This document shows, one piece after another, positions 31,961 to 43,055 of a DNA stretch of 64,000 bases. Below the pieces are notes generated by a model. That model was not told the origin of the DNA. It was given only the letters and a program-made list of their open reading frames with translations, and did no database searches. The position numbers and the translations under genes are program-made. Source of the stretch: Bolinopsis microptera (Eukaryota > Ctenophora > Tentaculata > Lobata > Bolinopsidae); contig NC_087082.1 in assembly GCF_026151205.1 (NCBI RefSeq), positions 2,880,001 through 2,944,000 on the forward strand, read 5' to 3'. How positions within the stretch are numbered: the first letter of the stretch is position 1; every line of letters starts with the position of its first letter.

Positions 31961-32862
31961 CAGTTCCTTAAATGAGATCATTCTGGAAATTGGCGACGAC
32001 CTTCCAATAGGGCTTTCACAACTGTCCGAAAAATTTGGTGGATATCGGAGTTGATCGGTTTCACTAATTAGTACGTGGTGTTTGTGGGAAGAGTGCCGTT
32101 AATAAAAATGAATCTTCTTTTCCTGTAGCTTATATATCCTAATATTGAACCCGTCTCTGATCCTGATCTAATACTACAGTAATTATAGTGAGTAAGATAG
32201 AAGTATAGTTAATAAACCTCTCCAAAAACGGTCGACAGGTCGTGGCTAAGTAATGAACGAACGAGAGCTCATTTTTGTCACGTGACAGCACTACTATAAA
32301 ATATCCCTTATTATACATTCCCTACTCTGTGATCACCCTCCCCCCTCAGATATTCTAGAAGAGGAAGGAGAGAAGGAGGAACCACACAAAGGAATGTAGA
32401 ACGTGTCAGGACTCAGGAGAAGACCTCATCACCCAAATGTACACCGCCTCCGGGCAACTACTGGACCTCACCTACCGGGCTGGCCGGCTCTATCATACCT
32501 CACCTACCGGGCTAATACACGGGTCTTCATAGTGATATGACTGTGATTTCGAATAAACTGATATTTACTGACATTTTTGGTCAGGTTCATGGTTAGGACA
32601 TTGGACAGTTGTTATTTTTTACTTAGTTTGGTAATGTTATAATATTCTTGATGTCAACTGTTTTATAGCGTAAATATTCTGTTATTCTAACAGCACCGTC
32701 ATAAAAGTGTTTTAATCCTTCGAACATATGTAGCTGATAAAATAACATGTTGTAAAATTATTGAAATGTGATGTGCTCTGGTATCCGTATATAATATATC
32801 GACTATATATGGTAGAATCTAGATAGATAAGAATCTGGTAGAATGTAGAATGTTTGATTGAT
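31961..32862. other. Intergenic, no gene
   Basis: A cctcacctaccgggct motif occurs twice (about 32467 and 32502) in a more GC-rich patch. No frame or domain is supported. It could be part of a decayed LTR or other repeat. Confidence 0.4.
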
Positions 32863-32951
32863 TGAAATAAATTTTCGTGCACATACAGAATGAATGGTTA
32901 ATAATTTAATATATATGTAGACCAAGGTCTGTGCACGGGATGCTTCCTGTG
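32863..32951 (-). mobile_element. LINE 'E' 3'-end fragment
   Basis: Reverse complement of the last ~90 bp of the LINE at 5987-7060: attgattgaaataaattttc, tgtgcacgaaaa in reverse, gaccaaggtctgtgcacggg. It is an extremely 5'-truncated copy ending at a ttgattga tail. Confidence 0.75.
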
Positions 32952-33767
32952 GATCTATTTAACAGTTGGAGCTGAGTCAAATCGATTTCAATTTCAATTG
33001 CCCTTTCAGAAATCTCACCGTTGATAAACAGAGCTACAAATCTAAAGAATTGTGAAATTTATCCTTGGCCGTGTAACAACTTGAAATAGTGGTATCTGTT
33101 CGCGATGCAAAACTGAAAACAATTCGATATTGTTTTATTTTACTGCTTATATTTTACCCTTGACCAACAAGATCTATAAAACCTTAAATGAATTAAAACT
33201 TGCAGGAATAATTTTATTGCATATTATTGATAATTCGTGAAATTATGCAACCTACAGTACCTAAAATTCAATTAGCTAATTATCGGCCATGCGTTGCATA
33301 AACCATATTATGGCCCATTTGGCCATTTCGGTCACAAATCGGCGCTTAAATCGAGTTTATTGCACGCGCGGTAGACAAATTGTGTGAAAACAACTGTGCT
33401 GTCACAAACAATGCGCGTTATAGAGGTGACCAATGAAATCACGGCATTAAAAACACGTGATTGCGCGCTGGCGAGTGAATTACTAAAATCCTACTTATAC
33501 TTATAGTATTCCGATTCTAAGTGATTCTTAGCGCTCCCCCAAATTTTTAAAATAGGCCCTGATGGTGTGGATGTGTATGGTGTAGTGGCTTCATTTTGCT
33601 ACACGTTCCATATCCAATATCCCTTGTAGCGCGATGCACTACTTTAACTTAACAGTAACTGGGCCTCGTCTTGCTACAAGTACACGTTGTATACCTCTCG
33701 TGCATCGTGCACGCCGGCCGGTCGGCCGCGCGATCGAAAGGGTTTGCAGCGTGTGTCAAGCCTCGTC
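32952..33767. other. Intergenic, no gene
   Basis: The 69-codon frame starting at 33634 lies in a GC-rich repeat patch (gtagcgcgatgcactac recurs at about 34092) and shows no domain. I see no gene here. Confidence 0.45.
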
Positions 33768-33802
33768 CAAGTTGGACGAGTATCCAGTATCACCCGTTAA
33801 TA
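33768..33802 (+). repeat. Module 'M' partial copy with internal deletion
   Basis: gtccaagttggacgagtatc followed by cagtatcacccgttaa joins the two ends of the module without its middle. Confidence 0.55.
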
Positions 33803-34260
33803 TGAAAATGACGATTAGTATTACACGACCTGGATGTACTTGATTCACGATGTTGTATGTCAAGAGATTACATCTTTTGTGCATGCAAAATAAATAATTT
33901 GATGATAATGTGTTGCAGACATAACTGTGTGGTCAGAGGTGGCAACTATTTTGCAGCTAAGTGCAGCAGTCAGCAGCAGTTAGCAGCATGAGCAGTTTCC
34001 TTGCACTTTGGTCCTCCTTGTGATTAGTGAATAAATTATTTACTTAAATCACATTGTGACCCCCATTGTCGTTATTTCACTATTTTTATTGTAGCGCGAT
34101 GCACTACTGGGCCGCGCCGCGTATCAAATAAGTCTTCTCGCAATTTCGGTAGATCGGTAAAATGCACCACTGGGCCTCACCGAGGTGCTAAGGATTGACA
34201 TCGTAAATCAATTATTTTTATTGTATATTGCATGCTGTGTAAATTTGTTGTATGTTTTGT

Positions 34261-34347
34261 GTTTATAACCTACCAATTAGCTAGACGCGCGCCAAGTTGG
34301 ACTCGTTGACTGTCTTGAAAAAATGTTTTACAAGTATCACCCGTTAC
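34261..34347 (+). repeat. Module 'M' copy 3 (undivided)
   Basis: Same order as 25881-25967: ataacctacca, gacgcgcgccaagttggact, cgttgactgtctt, atgttttacaagtatcaccc. Confidence 0.75.
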
Positions 34348-34399
34348 TAAATTTGACTCTAAAATTTTAATATGTTTTGATTTTTAGAAGGGCACTTTA

Positions 34400-34548
34400 C
34401 AGGGACAAAAGGATTTCGCGATTATTTTGGCCAAAAATCGCGGTACCGCGAAATTTAACAGGCTATACATTAAACTATACATAACATTTGTCGCGGAGAA
34501 TGGGATATTTCGCGATTTCGTACATGCCGCGAAATCCTTTTGTCCCTG
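34400..34548. mobile_element. hAT MITE, 149 bp, intact ends
   Basis: It begins CAGGGACAAAAGGATTTCGC and ends with the inverted counterpart gcgaaatccttttgtccctg. It is flanked by the perfect 8-bp duplication gcacttta at 34392-34399 and 34549-34556. Terminal CAGGG and an 8-bp duplication define a hAT non-autonomous element. Inside are further cgcg-rich half-palindromes and no coding frame. Confidence 0.9.
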
Positions 34549-34582
34549 GCACTTTATCATTTATTTATTGTTTACTATTTTT

Positions 34583-34620
34583 ATTAACGGGTGATACTCG
34601 TAAAATATTTGTTCCATATG
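34583..34620 (-). repeat. Module 'M' copy 4, first half (split)
   Basis: ttaacgggtgatactcgtaa followed by aatatttgttccatatg. The second half resumes at 35099 after a 478-bp interruption. Confidence 0.7.
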
Positions 34621-35098
34621 GATTAGTTGAATGAAACGTGTGCTACAAATGTCTACGCCTCACGCAAAACTGCGTACCGCTTAGTACTTCATGCTTGAGC
34701 GGTACTGCGGTTGACAGTGGCGCGCACTCAATTTAATCACAAATAACGAGCGCGCGGTTTTTTGGAATCTCTCCATTATTATATTAATTAGGTCGCAGTG
34801 TTCACGGCCTGTACTGTGTGAACGACAGAAATATCTTTTAAATTATTTTGCTTCTGAAATTTTGGCTCTAGAAATTAAGAAATGTGACATGTAATTGTAA
34901 GATAACAATTAAATAGATCATGTGCGCGGCGCCTACAGCTGACCTACGAATTTCTGAACAATTTTAAATTGTGGCTGTGTGCGCGGCGTACTGTATATGT
35001 GTTTGAAATTGAAATTTGAATTTATTTATGAATATAACATTATGTATTGATTGTTTTGTGGTAAATAAAAATTTTTCTTTCCTTCTTTCCTATATTGA
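34621..35098. mobile_element. 478-bp insertion inside module 'M'
   Basis: Sequence between the two module halves. The break point in the module is the same as that used by LINE 'C'. Its right end (gtggtaaataaaaattttt) resembles a retroelement 3' end with a polyadenylation signal. No coding frame is seen, so its type is open. Confidence 0.5.
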
Positions 35099-35151
35099 GA
35101 TCGTCGACGAGTCCAACTCGGCGCGCGTCCTAGTAGGTTGTAAACCTACAA
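35099..35151 (-). repeat. Module 'M' copy 4, second half
   Basis: gatcgtcgacgagtccaact, then cggcgcgcgtcctagtagg and ttgtaaacctacaat. It completes the inverted module begun at 34583. Confidence 0.75.
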
Positions 35152-35769
35152 TATTTTTATTGTATCGCGTCGCTGTGAAAATTTGATTTCACATAGCCAT
35201 GTGTAATACGCCTTCGGTGGTTGCGCATTACTGCAAGTGAGAGGGCTCTGGTTATAGCAAAAATTTGATTGTAATTGTGATTTTAATTTTATTTAGCAAG
35301 TTTCGTTTCAGTGCTATAATTGATGATGCGCGGCTTTTGGAGCAAAAAAAGCAGCTAATTTGAGCAATAACATAATGTTTGATGATTGGATATGCTCCAA
35401 CTTTTTCAAAAATTTTCTTTTTAAGTCTTTAAAGGTTTTCAAAATTTGTTGTTGAGATTATACGATTATACTAAATTGGATCAAAGGAATTTACCAAATA
35501 TGTGATTCTATTCAATTTGTTGATGTCTTAAGCAGCTTTTGTCTGAAGCAGCGTCTGAAGCAGCGTCTGTCTGAAATTAGCGTTAAAAACCATCCTACAG
35601 TCAGTTTGGGCCGGCGGCTTATTGTCGATGGCACATGGTTTATCCTTAAATAGGAGAAAGAGGGTTGAAAAGTGATGGTCAAATTCAGTTAAAAACTATT
35701 GCAAAAAAGGAAGGAAGTATTAGGATATAATAATAGTTTCATTTTGATTTTTAAAAAGTACAAAGTATG
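35152..35769. other. Repeat-derived intergenic DNA
   Basis: It contains the gcgcggcttttggagcaaaa block shared with about 31862. No gene is seen. Confidence 0.45.
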
Positions 35770-36240
35770 ACATTTAAAAAGTCCTGTAGTTGAAATTTTA
35801 GACTGTATTGTGCCATCCTCATATCAGTGACCTTGTAAAATGGTCATTGAAGAAAAAAATCAGTCAAAACAGTGAATGATGAAATTTGTGTCGCGAAATT
35901 TCGGTCAAGGGGACGACAGAAAAGCTTCTTTTTTTCAAAAATCTTCCAAAACCTCTTTTTATATTATGATGATTATTGATTTTCCGTGTATCAAAAGTTT
36001 TTTTGGGAATGGAACTTTGACTACTACGTCAATCGTGTCTTGTGCTATCCTAAGTGACTTTGTAAGATGGTCATTGAAGAAAAAATTCAAAACAGTAAAA
36101 TTTGGGTCGCGGAAAGCTGACATTCGAAATTTTGGTCAAGAGGGTGGCAAAAAAGCTTCTCTTCAACCTGTGTGCATTAAATTGTCTTTTTTTCAACTTC
36201 CATCTTTTAATTATTGTAGGAAGATTTTTATTTTATATTA
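35770..36240. repeat. Diverged direct duplication, ~228-bp period
   Basis: The block around 35811-35940 (gtgccatcct, tggtcattgaagaaaaa, cggtcaagggga, aaaagcttct) repeats at about 36040-36170 in the same order with substitutions. The 139-codon frame at 35876-36295 spans both copies by chance and is not called a gene. Confidence 0.6.
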
Positions 36241-36506
36241 TGACGTTGTCATGATGACTCAAGTGACTAATCAGCCGCCTTATTTGATTTGTTAGTCGGC
36301 TGACATCTTGGGTTGGACTGGATGTAACAAGTTTATTATAATAATAATAATAATAAGTAGGAATTTATACATCGCTTTATAGCCATAAAGAACTCAAAAC
36401 CCAAAGATTCAGTTCAAACCATCTAAAGCGACTCATGAGTAACATGTACGTATAAGAACTTATTTTTATGAAGTATGGATTTTATGAGAAAGGTAATACA
36501 TGATAC

Positions 36507-37301
36507 TTATACAAATACGTTTTCAAAGAGATGAGTTTTTAGTTTCTTTTTAAATAAGACGATATCAGTTAGTGTTCTCAATTGATAAGGAAGCTGATTC
36601 CAAACAGAGGGTCCGCAGTAGCTGAAACTTCTCTCGGTTTTACTATAGTTTGAAATAGGAGGAACATTTAGGAGGAAATAGTCTTCTTCAGTTCTTAGTA
36701 CACGTACAGGTTGACTCTTGATGTCAATACATTTGGTGATATACTCCGGCGCTATGTTGTTGACGCATTTGAACACGGTTAGAGCAATCTTATACTCTAT
36801 TCGTTGTCGTATTGAAAGAAAATGGGCTTTTTTCAGGAATGGAGTGACACTGTCCCATTTTTTGATAGCTTAACAACCAAACAAGAATCGAACACAGGAA
36901 TTTTGTACCTTCTGGAGTTTCTTTATGAGAAGATCGGGTAAACCGTATAAGAGTCCATTGCAGTAGTCTAGTTTTGAAAATATCAAGCAGTGAATGAGCT
37001 GTCTTTTTAGATCATAGTTAAGCTTTGAGCCTATAACTCGAAGGTTCCTCAGATGGATGTTGCAGCAACTGATAATTGAATTTATTTGATCTTCAAATGT
37101 TAGGAATTGATCAAATAGGACACCTAAACTTTTCACTGTGCGGGATGCATCCACAGGGTCAGCTGCATTGTCAAGTTGTATTGAATCGACTGGACATGAA
37201 GAGTAACTGTTCTTGGTCTGTACTACAAGAGCTTCTGTTTTGTTTTGATTCAGTTTGAGTTTATTTTGGGTCATCCAGGTCTTAATATCTTCAAAACAAT
37301 A
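36507..37301 (-). pseudogene. LINE 'D' RT thumb and C-terminus
   Basis: After the array, coding resumes with NYCFEDIKTWMTQNKLKLNQ and KTEALVV, then KSLGVLFDQFLTFEDQI and FSKLDYCNGLLYGLPD, to a stop at 36870. A second frame (36776-36507) gives FKCVNNIAPEY and VWNQLPYQLRTLTD, ending at a stop. The two pieces are separated by an internal stop or frameshift, so this part is decayed independently of the array. Confidence 0.85.
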
Positions 37302-40300
37302 GTTGTGGACACAACAAGAAAATTGAGAATAATCTTGTGCGAGGGTAGGGACCCAGATGTCGTTTCTAACCCAAATAAACTTTAAGGAGGCTTCTCATCA
37401 GTAGCCGCACCTCCTTACTCGGTTTCTGAACTGGAATTCTATGGGCTTCCAGACGGCCAGACCGAGTATTACCATCCCATCCTTCTAGAGTTCATCACAA
37501 GTAGCACCCACCTTGAAGATCTTTGACACCCAGACACACCCCATTGGCGAACAAACTTTGGATATAATCTTACATGCTCCCGAAGGAATCCCTGGTTTAT
37601 GGTCTTTCTCATCGTCACCAGCACTTTCACTAGGTCACCAGCTCTTTCACTGAAGTCATCAGCCCTTTCACTGAAGTCATCAGATGTGACTCTGATCAAC
37701 GGTATAGTTGTGGACACAACAAGAAAATTGAGAATAATCTTGTGCGAGGGTAGGGACCCAGATGTCGTTTCTAACCCAAATAAACTTTAAGGAGGCTTCT
37801 CATCAGTAGCCGCACCTCCTTACTCGGTTTCTGAACTGGAATTCTATGGGCTTCCAGACGGCCAGACCGAGTATTACCATCCCATCCTTCTAGAGTTCAT
37901 CACAAGTAGCACCCACCTTGAAGATCTTTGACACCCAGACACACCCCATTGGCGAACAAACTTTGGATATAATCTTACATGCTCCCGAAGGAATCCCTGG
38001 TTTATGGTCTTTCTCATCGTCACCAGCACTTTCACTAGGTCACCAGCTCTTTCACTGAAGTCATCAGCCCTTTCACTGAAGTCATCAGATGTGACTCTGA
38101 TCAACGGTATAGTTGTGGACACAACAAGAAAATTGAGAATAATCTTGTGCGAGGGTAGGGACCCAGATGTCGTTTCTAACCCGAATAAACTTTAAGGAGG
38201 CTTCTCATCAGTAGCCGCACCTCCTTACTCGGTTTCTGAACTGGAATTCTATGGGCTTCCAGACGGCCAGACCGAGTATTACCATCCCATCCTTCTAGAG
38301 TTCATCACAAGTAGCACCCACCTTGAAGATCTTTGACACCCAGACACACCCCATTGGCGAACAAACTTTGGATATAATCTTACATGCTCCCGAAGGAATC
38401 CCTGGTTTATGGTCTTTCTCATCGTCACCAGCACTTTCACTAGGTCACCAGCTCTTTCACTGAAGTCATCAGCCCTTTCACTGAAGTCATCAGATGTGAC
38501 TCTGATCAACGGTATAGTTGTGGACACAACAAGAAAATTGAGAATAATCTTGTGTGAGGGTAGGGACCCAGATGTCGTTTCTAACCCGAATAAACTTTAA
38601 GGAGGCTTCTCATCAGTAGCCGCACCTCCTTACTCGGTTTCTGAACTGGAATTCTATGGGCTTCCAGACGGCCAGACCGAGTATTACCATCCCATCCTTC
38701 TAGAGTTCATCACAAGTAGCACCCACCTTGAAGATCTTTGACACCCAGACACACCCCATTGGCGAACAAACTTTGGATATAATCTTACATGCTCCCGAAG
38801 GAATCCCTGGTTTATGGTCTTTCTCATCGTCACCAGCACTTTCACTAGGTCACCAGCTCTTTCACTGAAGTCATCAGCCCTTTCACTGAAGTCATCAGAT
38901 GTGACTCTGATCAACGGTATAGTTGTGGACACAACAAGAAAATTGAGAATAATCTTGTGCGAGGGTAGGGACCCAGATGTCGTTTCTAACCCGAATAAAC
39001 TTTAAGGAGGCTTCTCATCAGTAGCCGCACCTCCTTACTCGGTTTCTGAACTGGAATTCTATGGGCTTCCAGACGGCCAGACCGAGTATTACCATCCCAT
39101 CCTTCTAGAGTTCATCACAAGTAGCACCCACCTTGAAGATCTTTGACACCCAGACACACCCCATTGGCGAACAAACTTTGGATATAATCTTACATGCTCC
39201 CGAAGGAATCCCTGGTTTATGGTCTTTCTCATCGTCACCAGCACTTTCACTAGGTCACCAGCTCTTTCACTGAAGTCATCAGCCCTTTCACTGAAGTCAT
39301 CAGATGTGACTCTGATCAACGGTATAGTTGTGGACACAACAAGAAAATTGAGAATAATCTTGTGCGAGGGTAGGGACCCAGATGTCGTTTCTAACCCGAA
39401 TAAACTTTAAGGAGGCTTCTCATCAGTAGCCGCACCTCCTTACTCGGTTTCTGAACTGGAATTCTATGGGCTTCCAGACGGCCAGACCGAGTATTACCAT
39501 CCCATCCTTCTAGAGTTCATCACAAGTAGCACCCACCTTGAAGATCTTTGACACCCAGACACACCCCATTGGCGAACAAACTTTGGATATAATCTTACAT
39601 GCTCCCGAAGGAATCCCTGGTTTATGGTCTTTCTCATCGTCACCAGCACTTTCACTAGGTCACCAGCTCTTTCACTGAAGTCATCAGCCCTTTCACTGAA
39701 GTCATCAGATGTGACTCTGATCAACGGTATAGTTGTGGACACAACAAGAAAATTGAGAATAATCTTGTGCGAGGGTAGGGACCCAGATGTCGTTTCTAAC
39801 CCAAATAAACTTTAAGGAGGCTTCTCATCAGTAGCCGCACCTCCTTACTCGGTTTCTGAACTGGAATTCTATGGGCTTCCAGACGGCCAGACCGAGTATT
39901 ACCATCCCATCCTTCTAGAGTTCATCACAAGTAGCACCCACCTTGAAGATCTTTGACACCCAGACACACCCCATTGGCGAACAAACTTTGGATATAATCT
40001 TACATGCTCCCGAAGGAATCCCTGGTTTATGGTCTTTCTCATCGTCACCAGCACTTTCACTAGGTCACCAGCTCTTTCACTGAAGTCATCAGCCCTTTCA
40101 CTGAAGTCATCAGATGTGACTCTGATCAACGGTATAGTTGTGGACACAACAAGAAAATTGAGAATAATCTTGTGCGAGGGTAGGGACCCAGATGTCGTTT
40201 CTAACCCGAATAAACTTTAAGGAGGCTTCTCATCAGTAGCCGCACCTCCTTACTCGGTTTCTGAACTGGAATTCTATGGGCTTCCAGACGGCCAGACCGA

Positions 40301-40603
40301 GTATTACCATCCCATCCTTCTAGAGTTCATCACAAGTAGCACCCACCTTGAAGATCTTTGACACCCAGACACACCCCATTGGCGAACAAACTTTGGATAT
40401 AATCTTACATGCTCCCGAAGGAATCCCTGGTTTATGGTCTTTCTCATCGTCACCAGCACTTTCACTAGGTCACCAGCTCTTTCACTGAAGTCATCAGCCC
40501 TTTCACTGAAGTCATCAGATGTGACTCTGATCAACGGTATAGTTGTGGACACAACAAGAAAATTGAGAATAATCTTGTGCGAGGGTAGGGACCCAGATGT
40601 CGT
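37302..40603. repeat. 405-bp tandem array, eight full units plus a 62-bp partial
   Basis: Units start at 37302, 37707, 38112, 38517, 38922, 39327, 39732 and 40137, with a partial from 40542 to 40603. They are almost identical; only sites such as accc[a/g]aataa and tgtg[c/t]gag vary. Each unit contains a strong hairpin (TACTCGGT ... CTGGAA ... TTCCAG ... ACCGAGTA) and a three-fold ~20-bp sub-repeat (tcactgaagtcatcag-like). The unit length is a multiple of three, but every frame has stops, and the recurring 82- and 63-codon frames lack domain features. The array sits between adjacent RT codons of LINE 'D'. Confidence 0.95.
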
Positions 40604-41790
40604 TATTCTCTCTTCGATTGTTGACAGATCTCGAAATAGTGGGTTAAACTCAATGTACAGTTGAGTGTCATCTACGTACATATGGATGTTAAATCCATGT
40701 CTCTTTGCAATCTGATTGAGCTCCTTTGTGTAAAGTATAAACAGAATTGGACCTAGAATTGAACCTTGCGGGACTCCAATTCTAAGGAAGCATCTCTTTG
40801 ATCTTGATTTATCAATAGTTACTGTGAAGGATCTGTTATTAAGGTATGATGGAAACCATTCGAGAACAGTACCTTCAAAACCAAAGTCCTTTTTTAGTTT
40901 TTTTAGGAGCAAGTGATGATTTACAGTATCAAAAGCAGCACTGAGGTCCAAAAGGAGGAGGATAACCTTGCTTTTCATGTCACTGATACAAAGAAGATCA
41001 TTGTAGATGGTAAGGGTTGCAGTTTCGCAGCTATGATTTGACCTATAACCACTTTGATGCTCAGCATGAAGATTGTGATAGTCAAGATGTTTGGTCATCT
41101 GTTTCTGGACACTCTTTTCAATGAGTTTCGAGAGGAAAGGTAAGTTACTAATCGGTCTATAGTTGTTGAAGCTATTGACATCTCCTTTATCATCTTTGAT
41201 GGCTGGTCTGACAAGAGCACTCTTTAGGACTGACGGAAATTTTCCAGTGACAAGTGAGTCATTGATAATAAATGACACAATTGGTATAACTTCATTAAAA
41301 CACTGCATTAGAAGTTTTAGAGGGATGGGGTCCTCTTCACATTCTTTTTTGTTAAGGCCAGAAAGAATCTTTTTGAGATCATTGTCGCTTATGGTTTCAA
41401 ATTGGCTCCAGGCTTCACCTTGAAATGGTTCTGAGTGGTCAAGTAGAGTGTCAGCTGCAGTATCATTGTTAATGGCAGAGTAAATCTTTTCCACTTTATC
41501 ATTGAAAAACTCTTTCATCTCCTCACATAGAGTTTTAGCAGGTTTGTTATTAGGCTTCAAGTTTTTAGATATGTCCCGATCCATTAGCTGATTGACTATT
41601 TTGTAGGTATCTTTTTTATTGTCCTCACAGCTTTGCAGACGATTTTCATAGTATAGCTGTCTAGTGGTGTTTATAACTGCCTCAGCATGCTTAACAGCTT
41701 TTTTATAGTCCAATTTTGAATCTGCAGTTTGTAGTCTCCTGTTATCACGTTCAGCTTTTCTTCGTTTCCTTCTGGCATTATCGGATGTCT
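40604..41790 (-). pseudogene. LINE 'D' RT fingers and palm
   Basis: The frame shows RRLQTADSKLDYKKAV, then SQFETISDNDLKKILSGLN, PIPLKLLMQCFNEV, YRPISNLPFLSKLIEKSV, HQSGYRSNHSCETA, LDLSAAFDTVNH, GVPQGSILGPILFILYTKEL and the catalytic YVDDTQLYI. It ends at RDLSTIEERI at the array border. All RT palm motifs are intact, with Val in the YxDD box. The endonuclease domain is missing beyond 41790, so the copy was 5' truncated when it inserted. Confidence 0.87.
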
Positions 41791-41908
41791 ACGTATATTT
41801 ATTATGATATAATTATTCATTGTAATGGCAATAAAATTTAAATTTTGTTTTACTTACTGTACTATAATTTATATTGTTAGTTTTGGGTGCAAACTTTTCT
41901 TTTTTTCT

Positions 41909-42076
41909 ACTGATAGTTGGATAATATCCGGTTTGAAGAGACAAGGACACATGAAACAGGAAGTTAGGAATGTAGGCAAATTTTCGGCATCAGCCATCTT
42001 CAGGCTCAAATTATTTGTTATATAGTAGTGTTGAAAGTATCTCTTCCAACCAGATATTGTCCAACTATCAGTATTT
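41909..42076. repeat. Imperfect inverted repeat with Penelope-type motif
   Basis: ctactgatagttggataata (near 41917) and its inverted counterpart tattgtccaactatcagta (near 42054) enclose about 120 bp. On the minus strand, about 42007-41975, the sequence CTGAAGATGGCTGATGCCGA and then AAATTTGC has the order CUGANGA, short hairpin, GAAA seen in degenerate Penelope hammerhead motifs. Probably a remnant of a Penelope terminal repeat. Confidence 0.45.
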
Positions 42077-42106
42077 CAACTATGAGACTAATAAACAGCG
42101 AACTAA

Positions 42107-42648
42107 TAAATAATAATAATAAAATTTGGTAGCTTAAACACAAACTCTAAGCCCAGTGGATACTGGATAAACCACAAAACTTATGCTCTATTGTGTGAAA
42201 CAACAAAGATACTAGATCAAGATAACTATCCAGGAGTGTATGCATAGGACATAAAAAGTTTTGGAACGAAGATGACATGCTTATGAAGCGAGCTAACAGT
42301 CTAATTGCTAATAAGTTCAAAAAGATCATGACATTAGGTTGCATCCTAAACAGTTTAAGCAAATAACATAAAGTTATATTGTCAATTAATCGCTCAAGCC
42401 ATAACTTTTCTTAAACAATTGAGTTTTTAATAATGTTTTGAACAGATCAACATCAGAACAAGTCTTAATTTCAATTGGTAGTTGGTTCCAGATTTTCGGA
42501 GCAACAGTCTGAAACGCTCTTGGGTGCGATCTTGTAGATCCGACAGGTAGGTGTAAGGAGGAAGTTCTTCTGCTACTCGAACTGACAAATGTTACTAGAT
42601 CACACAGATATGCAGGAGCAACACCATTGACTGCTTTGAAAATCAGTA
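42107..42648 (-). mobile_element. LINE 'C' family, severely 5'-truncated copy
   Basis: Reverse complement of the last ~540 bp of LINE 'C'. It has the (att)n tail at the left, the full 3' UTR and the ORF2 C-terminus (WNQLPIEIKTCSD, TQLFKKSYGLSD). Homology stops at about 42648. The sequence differs from the full copy by few substitutions and a one-base insertion. Confidence 0.9.
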
Positions 42649-43055
42649 AACTACTCCATCATTTGATTTTTTTCTAGTTTCAGATTTATCATTTTACTAA
42701 AATATTAATTGTAGCCTGTAATAATCTAATTTTTATCATTATCATCATCATTTTGAACGCCTGTTTTCTGAACAGTTTCTTGTTTCACCTCCGTCTAAGG
42801 CAAAGATGCACACTCTCGTTAACTTAAGTATCATTTACAGCTGAGCATAAGGGTTAAATTTAAATTATTTAACCTTTTGGTGCTGTATAAAAATAACATT
42901 AATTTATTATTATTATTATTATCATCAACTACCATATATATGGTATATACAGCAATATACCGAGGTTTCAATTTACTTAGATAACTGTACATAGGGTGGC
43001 TGAACACGTGTAAATTCGTGATGCCATGTAAGGAGTTGTCTCCTTTCTGTGGAGT
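42649..43055. other. Upstream region of the BTB-BACK gene
   Basis: It contains an (att)n run at about 42902-42923 and no coding frame. The promoter or 5' UTR of the plus-strand gene starting at 43056 must lie here or further left. No clear TATA box is claimed. Confidence 0.4.

Larger units (their letters stand above)
36340..41790 (-). mobile_element. LINE 'D' (5'-truncated), split by a 405-bp tandem array
   Basis: The minus-strand RT ORF enters at about 41790 (no endonuclease visible) and runs to 40604, is interrupted by the array 37302-40603, resumes at 37301 and ends at 36507. It is followed by a short 3' UTR and an (ataata)n tail at about 36339-36356. Flanking codons (IEERI on one side, NYCFEDIKTWM on the other) are those expected to be adjacent in an intact RT. 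Confidence 0.85.

Noticed and set aside
35876-36295. 139-codon ORF as a gene
   Set aside because: It spans two diverged copies of a non-coding duplication and shows no domain or coding pattern.
37302-40603. Hammerhead ribozyme (retrozyme) in the 405-bp unit: minus-strand CTGATGA followed by GAAA
   Set aside because: Stem II pairing is poor, no usable stem III with an NUH cleavage site follows, and stem I cannot form. The second CTGATGA-GAAA pair has only seven bases between the boxes.
37469-40664. Recurring 82-aa (minus) and 63-aa (plus) frames, one in each 405-bp unit
   Set aside because: Identity reflects the tandem repeat. No domain is visible, there are stops in every unit, and the array lies inside an inactivated LINE.
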